Positions 9,543 through 21,716 are shown, numbered from the stretch's first letter. The stretch is DNA of 64,000 bases from Larix kaempferi (GCA_027924585.1 BSBM01000307.1:16601501-16665500); one strand, 5' to 3'. Made by a program: numbers and translations. Notes: generated by a model not told the origin, from the letters alone.

Positions 9543-10596
9543 TATTATAGCTTGAAATGACACCTCTCCGTCCGTGACGACACTTGCTTCCCTTGGTCGC
9601 ATGCCGACACTTCTTGAGATCAAGTTCAGTCACACAACATGACATTTTTGGATGGAGGAGTCATTTGGGACACTAAAAATGGTTGAAATTACCTCATTCT
9701 TGACCCATTTGATGTATATGACCCTTAGGAACATTTTTCCAGACCAAATCATCTCCTGAAAATGAGCAGAAAAGCCTGTTTTTGGCCATTTTTCAATATG
9801 AGCGCGACTCCACTGTTGAAATAGTAGCGTGTGTACGCGACTTTGCCTCATTAAAAGTAGCGCCCAATGCCATGTGTACGCGACTTTGTCTACTGTAGAG
9901 TAGCGTACACCCCTGTTTTGGTCAAAATCTTGAAATTCGAGTAAGTTAAGTTGGTTGGGAAACCTCTTGAGCGGTTATAACTTCTTTTCCTCTTCCTCAT
10001 TGACTATATAAGGAAGGTAGAAGGGCCATGTGAGGGGACTAAGCCCAATTACAAAGTTATGCTGGAGGAATGGAGACCCTCATCCCCTCTCTTTTGCTTC
10101 AGTTTTGGTAAACCCTAGTACAATTGCTTAGAGGCTGGGATCTTTGGAGAACAGAAGCAGGAGACCTTGAATCTAGGTTTCGTGAAGTGCCAAGCTTGAA
10201 GGAAGGTATAATTGTATGTACTTGCTTTCATTCATTAATAAAGATCAGACGTTCTTCTCTTTCCAAATATGACCTATTAATGTGTCTCAGATTTGATTAC
10301 TGTATGATTATAGTTTGATGTCTCTTTATATTATGAATATCAGTCTTATATATGTAGTCAAATGTGTTTGAGAAAGGTATCAAGTTGTTTTGCAGGTCTG
10401 GGCATTGCGACACTGGATAAGCATTGAAGAGCGAAGGAGGCAAAGCTAGGATCAACCTTCTGAATAAGGTGCCTACATCTCTAAACCCTAATCTCTTCAT
10501 TTATTTTTTATACTTGCAGAATGCTTGTAAGTCTATCTTTATCACCGTAAGTTGGTAGTTTCTCCCCTGAACTATAGGTGCATTTTCCCCACAACA
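9543..10596 (+). repeat. Element A 3' LTR (1054 bp)
   Basis: It starts TATTATAGCTTG after the purine tract and ends ACAACA before the target duplication tagcc. The second base is A where the 5' copy has G, which breaks the canonical TG. A TATA-like box, tatataa, lies at 10005-10011. Only its first 105 bases match the 5' LTR. Confidence 0.85.
10005..10011 (+). promoter_or_regulatory. TATA-like box in element A 3' LTR
   Basis: The string tatataa followed by ggaagg sits 463 bp into the LTR, a usual position for the U3/R promoter of a plant LTR. Confidence 0.5.
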
Positions 10597-10865
10597 TAGC
10601 CTCAAGGAATTTATTTGTTGACTCCACCTAACCATTAGCTTGGGGGTGGTATGGAGAATATTTACAATGTTTAATTCCATATTGCTCATTTAACTCTTTC
10701 ATATACTTGGAAACAAATTATGCTCCATGGTCGGTTACAATCTCGCAAGGAATACCAAATCGGGTAAAAATTTATTCATAGATGAACTCAATCACTGATT
10801 TTTCAGTAGCCCTGAGCAGAGCTTTTGCTTCCACCCATCTAGTGACATAGTCAATGCAGACTAAA
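10597..10865 (-). pseudogene. Ty3/Gypsy integrase core (relic, other half)
   Basis: The minus strand reads the catalytic core of a Gypsy integrase. It has DYVTRWVEAKAL with the first Asp, IVTDHGA with the second Asp, and YSPYHPQANG just before the catalytic Glu (VES). Two TAA and one TAG stop codons break it. It ends at TNKFLEA exactly where element A inserted, and the next codons are found at 2390 downward. To the right the N-terminal zinc domain is missing, cut off near 10865 by sequence leading into a LINE fragment. Confidence 0.87.
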
Positions 10866-10971
10866 ATATATATATTTTTTCCAAGACATAGGGAAGCATG
10901 CGGGTGCATGCAATGCATGTAGAATGCATGCATGCAAAGTACATAACTGAATGATGAGATATCCTAACATG

Positions 10972-11386
10972 GTGATTAAATTGAAATCTCCACCAATGAT
11001 CCGAATGACCGGGGGTTTCCATCCACCCAATTCGCCTCCCAAGCAAGTGAGTCCAGGAAGGCTTGCTTCAGGGGGTAAATGCTAGGCCCATGGACATTGG
11101 AGATGGTACCTCTGATTTGATTTTGAATAATATGGAAATTTGCTGAGAGGATTCCTTTCGCAGCCCAAAATTTTGAGAGAGACACAACTTTTGGGTTCCA
11201 AAGAAAAGCTGCACCACTGGCCATACCCTGGGCGTCAATGGTCATTGTTTCACATCCCTTCCAGACTTTTTTCCCAATAGCCTTCATTGTTTCAGTGCCA
11301 CATTTAGTTTCCTGCAAGCAAAGAATCCAAGGGTTCTCCTTCCGCACCTTATTTTTCAGAGTCTTGATTTTGCGAGGATGATTCAC
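10972..11386 (-). pseudogene. LINE ORF2 endonuclease domain (relic)
   Basis: The frame from 11386 contains KNKVRKENPWILCLQETKCG, the start of an apurinic-type endonuclease (Glu of QET is catalytic). It continues with the GMASGAAFLWN block. After a frame change near 11010 it shows IIGGDFNLI, the hallmark GDFN motif. The domain nicks target DNA to start LINE integration. It is truncated soon after GDFN and cannot be active. Confidence 0.85.
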
Positions 11387-11547
11387 CCCGCGGATATTCC
11401 AAGAGATGACCTTAATTGGGTAACCTGATTTACTTCAGAGAATGCCGCCCAAATTGTCGGGTATTGGCCAGATTCTATCAACTTACTTCCAATCTCGGTT
11501 ATCCTTTGTTTGTTTGTTTTCCTGCCTCTCTTTTCACTGTCTTCCTA

Positions 11548-11754
11548 TTACTTTCTTTTGGTGCTTTTTAGAGGTTCCTTAGTTATCCCAAGCTGAGGAG
11601 AGGCAATATTTTTTAGGATGGCATCCTTAAGAAGTTCAAGATGTCTACGTGAGACATAGCCCTTCCCTTTTTTGTTGCATTCTCGTTCAATTTCATCCAG
11701 TTCTAGTTCCTCGAGGTCCATGTCCTCCGTTTCTTCGACTTGATCTTCGTCCAT
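11548..11754 (-). pseudogene. LINE ORF1 C-terminal acidic tail (relic)
   Basis: A 68-codon frame that is acidic at its start (DEDQVEETEDMDLEELELDE) and basic at its end (KSTKRK). It lies between the ORF1 zinc knuckle and the ORF2 endonuclease, where plant L1 ORF1 proteins carry a variable tail. Assignment rests on position and composition only. Confidence 0.5.
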
Positions 11755-11989
11755 GCAGACAGATTGATCAGTTGGGTCTACCTCCTCTTTGGCTATGTCA
11801 AAAAGGGTAGCCTCAACATGGATGATTTCCTTGCAGGGATCTTGTCTAGGGAAGCCAGATCTTCTTCAACACCAACAAGGGTTTGAAATCGATTGGGGGT
11901 AGCAATCGATCAACGGGAAGATTGATCTGGATGAGAATTGCGGGCTGTCTTTTTCTTGCTCTTAACTTATGTGAATCCATTGGGGTCGT

Positions 11990-12827
11990 GACCTTCCGTC
12001 GACACCGCTTTAGGGCTAGGTCCTTCAACATTTTGTGGGAAATTCCTACTGAAATGGTCGTGAGCATGACATCGGCGACATCAAAATGGTACATTCTCGT
12101 AGTCCAGTGGCTGGGTCCATTCCTCATCCTCCCATGAGAGGTTATTCGCTTCCGGAAGTTCCCGCAATAGGTTCATATAGACACAAATCTGGGCATAGGA
12201 AGTGTAGCATTGTTGTTTGGTGAGTTCTGCAACTTTCACGAATTCACCCAGATTGTTGCCTATATCCCTCAGGATATCCAGATCCCAATACTCACAGGGA
12301 AGAGAATATAGTCGGATCCAAACAGGGGTAATGCTCATATATTCCGTATCTGGATTAAATATTTTCTTCCAAGGGATGAGATATAATCCTGAAGAAAATG
12401 GGAAATAAGGTCCACCTTCAAAAACCCTATTCTTATCCTCCCGGTTAAAGAAGATGACAGTGAAGAATCTCTTCGAGCCTAGTTGAAGGTCATAAATTCC
12501 TTTAGGGTTCCATGAGGTTTTGATCCATTTCATAAGGTATTTCTCCTTTGGCCAGATTCCAATAAACTTACCAATTAGGGATTTTTCCTTCCAAAGTTCA
12601 ACTTGTTCTCACATCTTCTCAGATTTGATCTAGAGGGCAGGGATCTCTACAGATTTGGGAATGCATCCTCCAGGATTCCGTTTCTTCCCCTGAGGGTCCT
12701 TGGATCCAGAGTCCTCGCCAACTTCCTCCTTGCAATCCGCTGCCTTCGCCTTTGCTACTCCATCTGAGTTGGGAGCTTGAGAGGAGGACTGCGGAGGGGG
12801 AGTACCCCCCCCATGCGGGGCCATCAC
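11990..12827 (-). pseudogene. LINE ORF1 with DUF4283 domain and decayed knuckle
   Basis: The frame starts with a Gly/Pro/Ser-rich N-terminus (12827 to about 12630). It then shows a DUF4283-type nucleic-acid-binding domain: SLIGKFIGIWPKEKYL, YDLQLGSKRFFTVIFF, VFEGGPYFPF, VWIRLYSLPCEYWD and LGEFVKVAE. After YENVPF comes CRRCHAHDHFSRNF, a CCHC knuckle whose last Cys is Phe. Stops include TAG and TGA near 12620 and a TGA just before the knuckle. In plant L1 elements this protein packages the LINE RNA. The copy is non-functional. Confidence 0.85.
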
Positions 12828-12950
12828 GCTGTGACTTAGACCGACAGGATGGGATCACCAGGAACGCAGTTACCGGGAGACCCAATCAAAGCGAAAAAAT
12901 TAAACCCTAATCGTCAAAAACCTTCGAGCCGCGCCAATTACAAAGCCGAA

Positions 12951-13900
12951 TTATCTTTTCAACATCATATAGTTTTTCATCCATACAACTGGTTCGAGAA
13001 GGAAATTTGAAAATTGATAGAGATCTCAATTTTACTCTCAACATAAGATAGGTGTGGGAACCTCTAAATCTATGCATGTTATAAATGTTATATTGACTAG
13101 ATTTTATGAAAATTCATGAAGTTTATTATAGATACATGTACATAGATATGATTCAGATTTATACACTTGCATGTTTACAGAACTAGGAAAACAGACACAG
13201 ACCTAAATGAGGAAATCTGAGTGAAACATCATGTTTTCTTACTTGAGATTTTATTAAGAACCAACTCAGAATGAGCTTAATACAGAGAACAACAAGAAAA
13301 ATTGACTTAGTGATTTGTTGGGTAGGCAGAGCACTACAGGGTTCATAAATAGTTCTAGGTGCTCTTTATTTTCTGCAATTTTTTCATTTGAGGAACACTT
13401 CAATGACCAGGATTTATTTATGAAAAGGAAAGTGTCCATATTTTGTGTTGTACATGTAATACAAAGTTTGTCTCCTGGTGACAAGTTGTTAATAAACTAT
13501 AACCTTCGTAAACCACCAACCGCTCGTCAGATACACCTTGCGTTGGGATTACCCTTAGATGTTCCCTTCGGGTGTAAGACAAAAAAACATTGATTAATTG
13601 TATTTGTTAATTTTCAATGGGAGTCATGTTAATGTATTTCTTAGTTTGAAATTATGTTTTATAAATTGTTAATTTAATTTATAAATTCAATTTGAAAATG
13701 TGTTTCTCAATTTTAAATTTTTATATTTAATGTGGAATTGATGTTAATTTATCACTCAATCTGGACGTTGCTTTATAAATTGTTTGCAGCTTAACATTTT
13801 CTATTGGAAATTATTCTCGTGCTTTTGTAATAATTGTTTTGTATGGTGCTAGATCAAACCAATTGCATTGTGCTTACTAACATCATCGATGTAATCTTCA
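12951..13900. other. AT-rich sequence, no gene recognised
   Basis: No family could be assigned. A short frame at 13315-13593 has no recognisable domain. The string cactacagg at 13332 resembles a CACTA end but the following bases do not match the right terminal repeat at 24848. Confidence 0.4.
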
Positions 13901-13926
13901 ATATTTTTGAAATTGGGATTTTGATG

Positions 13927-15840
13927 ATGAGCGACTTGCCTACCATCTTCTGTTGCACCCCCAGTACAATGTCAAATCGAGAGAAGGGTGAAAAAATAAC
14001 ACAACTTATAGTGGAAGCATACCAAGCATGGTTTAATCAACGACCTATTCAATTTCCACTGCCTCCATCCTCACCAATTAGGAACACCTACAATAATAGT
14101 AGTTCTTCACATGTTGGCAATGGAGACTATGAAGTAGACATTGGTATGGATGAGTTATTATGACAAGGGAGTGCCATGGATGCAATGTTGTTACATACAT
14201 TCCAGGACAACGAGCTAGGGGATGACGCTCATATCACTGAAGCCTTCTTTGAAAGCCTTAAATTAGCTTCCACCACACCTCTATTTGAACATGGCCGGTC
14301 AAATTATACACAGTTGGGGAGAATGATGTTACTATAAAACTTGAATTCAAAGTATGGCAAGTCAGAGGCATGTTTCTCAACAATGTTGAGGTAACTTGCC
14401 ATCAACTACATTATATTTTGAGGAATCTTGTGACAAAATCATCATTGAAAATGGTCGATTTATGAACGTTAAATGGCATTGTACATTTGTATTTCCCACT
14501 AATTGTAGGTTATTCAAAGATAAGGTACTTCAGAATGATAATTTATTTCCTGATAGTTGCGAAGAGGCAAAGTAAATGTTGAAAATGTTGGGTATTGAGT
14601 ACATATCAGAGCATGTGTGTCCCAATGATTGTATTCTATATAGAGGCAAATATGCATACAAAGAGATATCTCCAAAATGTGGGCATGACAAGTACAAAGA
14701 ATCAAATAACAAGGCTAAAGCACATGGTCCTCCTCATAAGATATCGAGGCACATGCCTATAGTCCCAAGGATTCAAAGGCTCTTTTGTTGTAAAGAATTA
14801 GCTATGCTACATGGATGGCATGCATTGCACCGAAGTGAGGAAGGATTTATGCGAATCCAAACATATTCAATAGCCATGATTATCCAGGGTTAGGATTTTT
14901 CTCAGGTAAATATATTGTTGTTTGATTTTTTTATATTCAAAGCAATAATTTTTGGCATATTTAATTCAGTGCGATTGTCTTGATATTCAACACTAGTATG
15001 CTCTCTTTACTATAACATTGCAGGTCTTGTAACAAAAGGTTATTATTGATGTAAATGCTGTGGACCTTCTATGAAGGTTAGGTGGTACAAATACCTACGA
15101 AAGTCAATGTACGACTTATATAGGGTATTCCTCCTAGAAAACCACTCTTATAGAAGTGCAAGATCTGCTTTCAATGGTAAATTTGAGAGAACCCAAAGGC
15201 CTATAATAATGACACCAAATTATTGGCTTAGGGCATATGACAAAGAGAAGGAGAAGGAATACATAGATATTTTCAATTCAAATGCGCAACCTGTGATTGA
15301 TTATCCTGAATTCTTCAATGCCTATGTTGAGAAAATGCCCAAAAGGATGAAAAGTAAATTGATATTTTATGAGCTCCCATATTGGGAACTTCATAAGATT
15401 CCTTACTTAATAGATCCCATGCATATGTTTAAAAATGTTTCATGTTTTTTGTGGCATCACATATGATCCAAAAAAAGTGACAAGTTGGCTATTAGGAAAG
15501 ATCTTATTTCTTCAAATACTAAAAAGAAGCATTGGCCAAGACAAGAAAATAGAGGAGACGCTGGCCCCTCTTTTTCATTTAAAAAAGGTTATGTCCCATG
15601 GATTTGAAGAAAGATGATCTTAATTTGGAAAAGGAATTTATATTCGGTGTGAAGGATCCTTCTTTTTATGGGTCTACTCTACGACATTGCTTCACTGCAG
15701 ACGAAAATTTGTTGGGATTGAAATCACATGACCATCTCAACCTTCTAAGGGTATGCATAATGTTGAAAAACTGTTTTACTTTTTATTTATATCTTTTTCC
15801 GCACAATTTAAAATGCAATTAACTTTTTGTGTTTACTTTG
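13927..15840 (+). pseudogene. CACTA tnp2-type transposase (relic)
   Basis: Pieces in several frames match a tnp2 (Transposase_21) protein. The start has FEHGRSNYTQLGRMMLL then NLNSKYGKS. At 14576-14893 it has GIEYISEHVCPNDCILYRGKYA, SPKCGHDKYK, PIVPRIQRLFCC and LHGWHA. At 15071-15466 it has RSARSAFNGKFERT and FYELPYWELHKIPYLIDPMH. At 15598-15770 it has LLGLKSHDHLNLL. Stop codons and intron-like gaps (for example 14900-15060) separate them. The enzyme cuts and joins CACTA ends. Too broken to act; family assignment is firm. Confidence 0.88.
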
Positions 15841-16270
15841 TAGTGTCATTATCTGTTGTCTGTGCGTGTGTGTGTGAACCATGACTTTCCTGATGAACTG
15901 CGGCGTTCCATATCTAAACTATCTTCATTTGTACAGTGGATCTCATCAAAGGAGATTTACATCGCTAGTATTCCATGATGGAGTCAATAGATAGATGAGA
16001 TTGTTTGTACGTTTGAGAAGGAACCATTTTCGAATTCCATGGACTTGGAGGTCCATCTTCTAATTCACCTAGTGGTTGAGGTTGAATTAGTCGGGGTGGT
16101 CTCATGTTGTTGGATGTTCTTCTTGGAGAGGTTCATGAAAAAAGTGAAGGGATTTGTTTGACAAAGGGAAAACCCCGAGGGGTCTATGTCAGAGGGGTAC
16201 ATAATATATGAGTCATTTTATTATGCTAGTGAGTACATCAATCAAATTGACCACACACTAGGCGCAATGA
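15841..16270 (+). pseudogene. CACTA DUF4218 region (relic)
   Basis: The frame reads HDFPDELRRSISKLSSFVQW, then CTFEKEPFSNSMDLEVHLLIHL with VEVELVGVVSCCWMFFLERFM and EGSMSEGYIIYESFYYASEYI. This follows the DUF4218 pattern (catalogue phrases of the type HLPIHLAYEA, WMYPFERYM, EGSIAEAYI). Internal stops occur. It directly follows tnp2, as in intact CACTA elements. Confidence 0.82.
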
Positions 16271-16526
16271 TTTGGGATGACTAATGTGATGAGGACAAAA
16301 GGGAAGGGGAGGTACTAGAAAAGAACGGGAGAAGGTGCATGATAAAGAGTAAGTCACTTATCTTTCAATCTTCAAATTTACACATAGTAACTATTCACAA
16401 CAAACTTCAAAATATATATTTGATCCCATACGTATTGAATGTGGTTTTGTTTCCATGAATACAACAGTGAATTCATAAATTAATGCAATCAATAAATTCA
16501 TTCTTTACAATGCGAAGGAAACACAA

Positions 16527-16796
16527 TTGTGGGTCGCATTGTATGAAGAGAAGAGGAGGAAATGGGACATTGACAGAAAAGAATTCATGCGATTACACGG
16601 GAGAAGAATGCCTTTTCTAGATCATTTAAAAGAAAATATTTCAATGATTTGTCCCAATAGTTGGGTTGCAGACCAAGTCAGAGAGAAATATGGTGCAGGC
16701 GATCATTACCCTCCTGAAGAGGAGGATGTGCTAAACATTGGGATCTGGTGCAGGAACTTAGTAATAAAATATTTCCGTACTTTTCTAACTTTATAA
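16527..16796 (+). pseudogene. CACTA transposase linker segment (relic)
   Basis: An 89-codon frame with WVALYEEKRRKWDIDRKEFM lies between the DUF4218 and DUF4216 relics, where CACTA proteins carry a charged segment. No domain name applies. It is taken as part of the same decayed gene on position. Confidence 0.5.
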
Positions 16797-16973
16797 TGCA
16801 ACTTTGAATTATAACATCTATGTTTAATATGTTAATGCTTGGGTTATTAGACATATGACACCATCATTTGTTAACTTTTCTTATAGGTGCATTCATTCAC
16901 ATCTATGTGCAATTATCGACATCATTTTCGCAATGAGGATGCTGACGATGGACGTCTTACACAAGACTATTGA

Positions 16974-17384
16974 GTGGAAGTTGAGTTCGACCAATCTAGT
17001 CATGCTAGCCACTGCGATCGAAACCTTATAGGAGGGATGTTAAGATATGTCGGAAACATACAAGATATCATTCAAGTGGAGTTCTCATATTTCAAGCGTC
17101 ATATTTTTAGGTGCAGGTGGTGGGACACATTCGACAGAAATAATGTTAAGGAAGATCATGATAGTGGGTTGATATGTATTAACTCTGAGAAGATTTGGGA
17201 TGAAAGTAAGGATCCTTATGTTTTCCCAAAACACTGCAACCAAGTGTTCTTTTACCCATATGTGTTGGATAAAGATTGGTGGTTCGTATTAAGACACGAC
17301 CCTAGATCTAAACATGTTTTTGAGAACAACGGTGCTATCATGCCAACCAAGGAAGATAATGAGGGTGATGGCAACAGAGAGTGA
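16974..17384 (+). pseudogene. CACTA DUF4216 region (relic)
   Basis: The frame shows RYVGNIQDIIQVEFSYFKRH, IFRCRWWDTFDRNN, a GLICINSEKIW block, then DPYVFPKHCNQVFFYPYV and DKDWWFVLRHDPRSK. This is the DUF4216 pattern (y.G.l.dIieV.Y......lFkc.W, DPf..a.qa.qVfYv.d). It is the C-terminal block of the CACTA transposase region and ends in an acidic tail at 17384. Confidence 0.85.
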
Positions 17385-17389
17385 TATGT

Positions 17390-19360
17390 GCATGTTTTAT
17401 TTCATCATTTACATATTGAGATATTATCATTTTGTTATTGTTATCTTTTTTTGTTTATTTTTCATGTTATGATGGTAGAAATGGAAAGTTGATTACTGGA
17501 TAAAGTGTTTAAATAATTTGAGTTGGTTAAGAACTGATATGATGTGAAATATGTTTCATGTATATCAAGTAATTTGTGATTGTATGGAATTATTGTATGT
17601 CATTCTCCATAGTTAGAGATAATATTTGTAGCTTTCCATTTAGTTCATAATTGCAGTGTGGGTTTTATCATTTAATTTATTTATTGTTAAATTGGATCAG
17701 AATCAACGAATTAGAGTACGAATTATCATTGATGTTAATCATATTTATTGTTTGTTGTAATTTCATCTATTCTCATTTCAATAACATGGTCAATTTAATG
17801 ATTATATTATACTTAGACACTTATATGTTAAATTTTAGATACTTAGACACATATATATCGTTAAGTCAGAAAAAAAAACTTATGGCAAGATTAATAAAAT
17901 ATGTATATCCTTTAAAATTTATATGATATAATAAATTAAAAATAACAAGCAATATTTTTTTTAATCATATATTTGGAATATGCATATTCATATCTATATG
18001 TATTTCAAGTCTCATTGTTGATGGGTTATTCCATCATTTGACCTTGGTTAGCATGGGTCTTGGGAATGTGATCCAATTACCTTTTATCATCTTCTCCAAT
18101 CGCATATAATGGAAAAGTACATAATTGTCAATATTGCAAATAATTGCAATTCTTTGAACACTAGATAGCTTTGAGCATCCACAAACAAATCATGTTAATT
18201 ATGTATTAAACATAACCAAACCTCATTTTTAGAGGGTATAAAATGTGTTCCTTCAATGTGGACTAATGTTATATTATATAATGAAGATCGTGATTATAAT
18301 AATAAGTTTAGAGAATGCAACTTTTGGGTTTACAATTGAGAGAAAATGTTGTTCTTTTAATTAAGTATTTGTCGTTATTCCTATTAGAGCTTTCATATTT
18401 GTCATTGTAAAGTGAGTTATTGTCAAAAAAATAAAAATCTTGAATGATACATTGATAGGTCATTTATGTTCATATTTACAATTTTTTGTGATGTTCATAT
18501 TCATATTTTATAATAATATTACATGGTAATACTTGACTTTTTGTTATGATGTTTGGTTAGACTTATAAAAAATGATTCTTTTATGTCTATCATTTGAATA
18601 ATTAAGTTATACACAACATCATGCGATGAAGAGTTAATTTCCTTGTTAAAAATCATTATATATTATTTCGTAGTGCTCACAAAGTTGCAACAAAATAAAT
18701 ATATTATTATTTAAGTACAATATTATGATAAATTTTACTACATTATTAAGAAAATTACAATAAGTTATAATATCCATAGAAATTCTATCCAAATAAAAAA
18801 AATATATTATTACATAAATACAATACTCCGACAAACTATAAAAAAACATTATAAACATGATACTATGACAAATAATTATACAACAATCATAAATCATAGA
18901 GATGCCACAAATTCATCCATTATCAATACAAAATTCATAAAAATATTTAATTCAATTATATTGTGTAAAAATAATTGTTTTAACCTATATTAAGTTAATT
19001 AATGAAACATTAATTTTCAACATTTTCAATGACCATTACTCCAATCCATGTTTTCACATTTATGATGACCTGACAACCAACCATACTTTCAAATTCATTC
19101 TCTAACCAATATATCAACCTATATATGAAACTATACTTCAAATTGTCTACAAAATTTAAGTTGAAATTATTTAATATGAAAAATGGTCGAAAGGATGCTA
19201 AACTTTTGACCAAGGTTAAAAACTCAATTACTTTCTTTACAAAGGTCTAATGCTTTGAAAACTTGGTAAGTCATACAACAACTTGTTTTATATCATAATT
19301 TACAATGCAAATTGTGATGTTTTTGTCGGCTAAATTAATAGTTACTGATTTAAAGACCCA
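17390..19360. other. Very AT-rich spacer, no gene
   Basis: No coding family, RNA gene or clear repeat was recognised. It lies between the CACTA coding relic and simple repeats, and is probably CACTA intron or untranslated DNA, or unrelated old insertion. Confidence 0.4.
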
Positions 19361-19399
19361 CATTTTGAATAATACAAAGTTCTTTTACATAAGCATACG

Positions 19400-19959
19400 A
19401 TCATCATCATTTTCAACACCTAACAAACATAAACATAAACATCATGATCATACCATCATAAAATTAACCATAAACATAAACATAAACGTACCATCATCAT
19501 CATTTTCACGACATAAACATAAACATACCATCATTATCATTGTCACCATCTAACAATCACTATTTTAAACACATGATCAATCAATCACATTACATTAATA
19601 AATATCCTAATTTATAACTTTAAATATATATCATCATATCACCTACAAAACATAAACATAAACATAAACATCATCATACCATCATTGGATCATTTTCACG
19701 ATTTAACATAAAACATAAAAATCATTCATATATCATCATAAACATACAAAACATAAACATGAGTGTAACACATCAGTGTAAAATCTTAAACATTACATTG
19801 CCATCATCTAACATAACACAAGCCACATTATATTATAACATGCATAACCATCACACACATCTAACAAACATCATCTAACCTGAGCTAACATACACACCAT
19901 CATGTGCATATAAATAAACATCAACATAACCATCGACATCAACATAAACATGAAAAATG

Positions 19960-19960
<1 letters not shown>
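19400..19960. repeat. Simple-sequence region of cataaa / catcat motifs
   Basis: Runs of hexamer-like cataaa alternating with cat(c/t)at trinucleotides recur throughout, for example at 19420-19560, 19650-19680 and 19735-19765. The order is irregular, as expected for an old, slippage-prone satellite-like tract. Confidence 0.75.

Positions 19961-19961
<1 letters not shown>

Positions 19962-20016
<55 letters not shown>
19962..20016. repeat. (AT)n microsatellite, about 55 bp
   Basis: An uninterrupted run of alternating A and T. Its perfect state indicates ongoing slippage and possible length polymorphism. Confidence 0.97.
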
Positions 20017-20017
<1 letters not shown>

Positions 20018-20094
20018 CATCAAACTAATGATACATGCCAACAGTCTAATAACTGCTATGACATATCTAATCCACCTCCACCAAAGGCATCATT

Positions 20095-21697
20095 TGTCAT
20101 GTCCCCTCAACAGTGATTACAGGATCAAGTTCCTAACCCAACCAATCCCTTGGGTTGAGGAGACAACTTCAATTACTTTGGGTTAATTTTGAAATTCAGG
20201 CATTTAATTAATTCGGAGTGTGATTTAATTTTTGCCTAAAGTTTATTATGCACTTGAGAATAATTATTTTTCCTCAATTAAGTAATTTTATTTTGAATAA
20301 AAGAGGATAAGTATCCACAAGTGCGCCTTAGTGGATAAGGTTGACTTGAGAGATGACTAGTAGAAGAGGTTAGGAGAAAGCATCCAAAGCTAGAAAATCA
20401 GGAAAAAGGAAACAAAGATGGTACAAATTAGAAAAGTAGCAAAATCTCAAGAAAAACAACACAAAGCATAAAGCAGCACAAAAGCAGAAAGCGGGATAAA
20501 ATCAGAAAAGCAGGATAAGGCAGGAAAGCAGGATAAGGAAGAAAAGCAAGAAAAATAGTAAAAAGAAAATCGAGATAGAAAAGCTAAAGCAGAAAAGGAA
20601 AAAATGAGGAAGTCAAGCTTTCCTTATCATCTCATGAGGGCACATTAGCTTAGATGAATTTCTCCTCGAGTCATCCTCCATATATAAAAGAAGGAGGGGG
20701 CACCACCTTCACATTTTTTGTCAGTTTGAGTATTGAAGTGAGTGCAGTTGTGCCTCAGAGACTTGGGAGATGTGCCCCTAGTCCAAGCTAGGAGATGTGC
20801 CCCTGCTTCCTGTGAAAGGATGATGGAATTCAACCATTGTAAATTATTTTATTGTAGGTTCTGTAGTTGATTCAAGTATGGTTTAAATTTTAGAATAAGT
20901 ATCATGAAGTCTATGGTTCGAATCTTCAAGCTTTCTAGTGATTTCCAGAGCTAGCTTATTGTATTGAAAGGGGTTGAATATTTGGAATACCTAAGAAGCC
21001 TCTTGGATCCCATATGATTTATTTGATGTTATTATTATCCTTTGATATCAGTCATAAAATTTTATAATGCATAATTATGAATTTTTTTGATTTTTCCACA
21101 CCCCTTCTAGATTTGCATATATTTGATCTAGTTTCTAGAATGAGTTTTATAAATGCATGAGTATTGATCCAAATGATATAATTATTGTTCTTGATGTTAA
21201 TTAATATTTCATGTGAATTATTCCAAGTCTCAAATCATAAATTTGTGAGCCTCTCAGCCAGTTTTGGAAGGCCTGAATTCAATCTAGATGTGCAATCCTA
21301 GAAGGAAATTTTGCTTGTATCTTTGTGATAATTTCTCAGAACCTTATAAAACTTGATGGAGTGAACCCTGACTGTCTATTGAATTTTATTTTATTTTATT
21401 TATTCTCCCTGAGTCAAAATCCTTCACCAATAGCTTCTGGTTAATGTATAGTTGAAGTACTAGTTTGCATATGTTGGGGTGCCTAGGAGTATTGGAGTAT
21501 ATTTCAGCCTAGATGACTTAGAAACATCAATGTTCCTAGTTCTTTGTGAAAAGGTATTATCAACTATCATAGTCCTCCTCCTATCCATAGAACTTGATTT
21601 TTCCTACCTAAAGTCAAACTAGTCCACTAAATCCATTGTTTTTCACTGAGTCTTCCAAGGGAGTGAGCCTTTTGTATCACCAATCCTGGTTGGTACA
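20095..21697 (+). repeat. 5' LTR of a truncated retrotransposon (1603 bp)
   Basis: It starts TGTCATGTCCCC and ends ggttggtaca, with a primer site seven bases further on. Between these it is non-coding, with a purine-rich (gaaaagcaggataag) repeat tract at 20440-20600. No second copy exists in the window, so only one LTR remains and the left border rests on the TGTCATGTCCCC signature. Confidence 0.65.
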
Positions 21698-21703
21698 TTA
21701 TAG

Positions 21704-21716
21704 TGGTATCATAGCA
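21704..21716 (+). promoter_or_regulatory. Primer-binding site, initiator tRNA-Met type
   Basis: The sequence tggtatcatagc differs by one base from the complement of the plant initiator tRNA-Met 3' end (tggtatcagagc). It lies six bases after the LTR end, the typical spacing. Reverse transcription of the element would start here. Confidence 0.75.

Larger units (their letters stand above)
2391..10596 (+). mobile_element. Element A: non-autonomous Tat-like Gypsy retrotransposon
   Basis: The element is bounded by a perfect 5-bp target duplication, tagcc, at 2386-2390 and 10597-10601. It starts TGTTATAG and ends ACAACA. It lies inside an older minus-strand integrase gene, whose halves flank it exactly. 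In order it holds a 5' LTR start, leader, a knuckle-protease ORF, a hydrophobic reading frame, a pseudoknot-like array, a spacer, a purine tract and a 1054-bp 3' LTR. No capsid core, RT, RNase H or integrase is visible, so it must depend on another element. Oddly, its two LTRs match over only about 105 bp. The Tat-like label rests on shared architecture with element B. Confidence 0.9.
10900..12950 (-). mobile_element. L1-type LINE fragment, 5' part only
   Basis: On the minus strand this fragment has a DUF4283-like ORF1 followed by an ORF2 endonuclease start, the usual order of plant L1 elements. Reverse transcriptase is absent: the fragment stops near 10900, next to the old integrase relic. 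Keeping the 5' end and losing the 3' end is the reverse of normal 5' truncation, so it was probably cut by later rearrangement. Borders are approximate and no target duplication was found. Confidence 0.8.

Noticed and set aside
13332-13345. Possible left end of the CACTA element (cactacagg)
   Set aside because: The bases after it do not match the right terminal repeat, the flanking three bases do not match caa, and no subterminal repeats follow.
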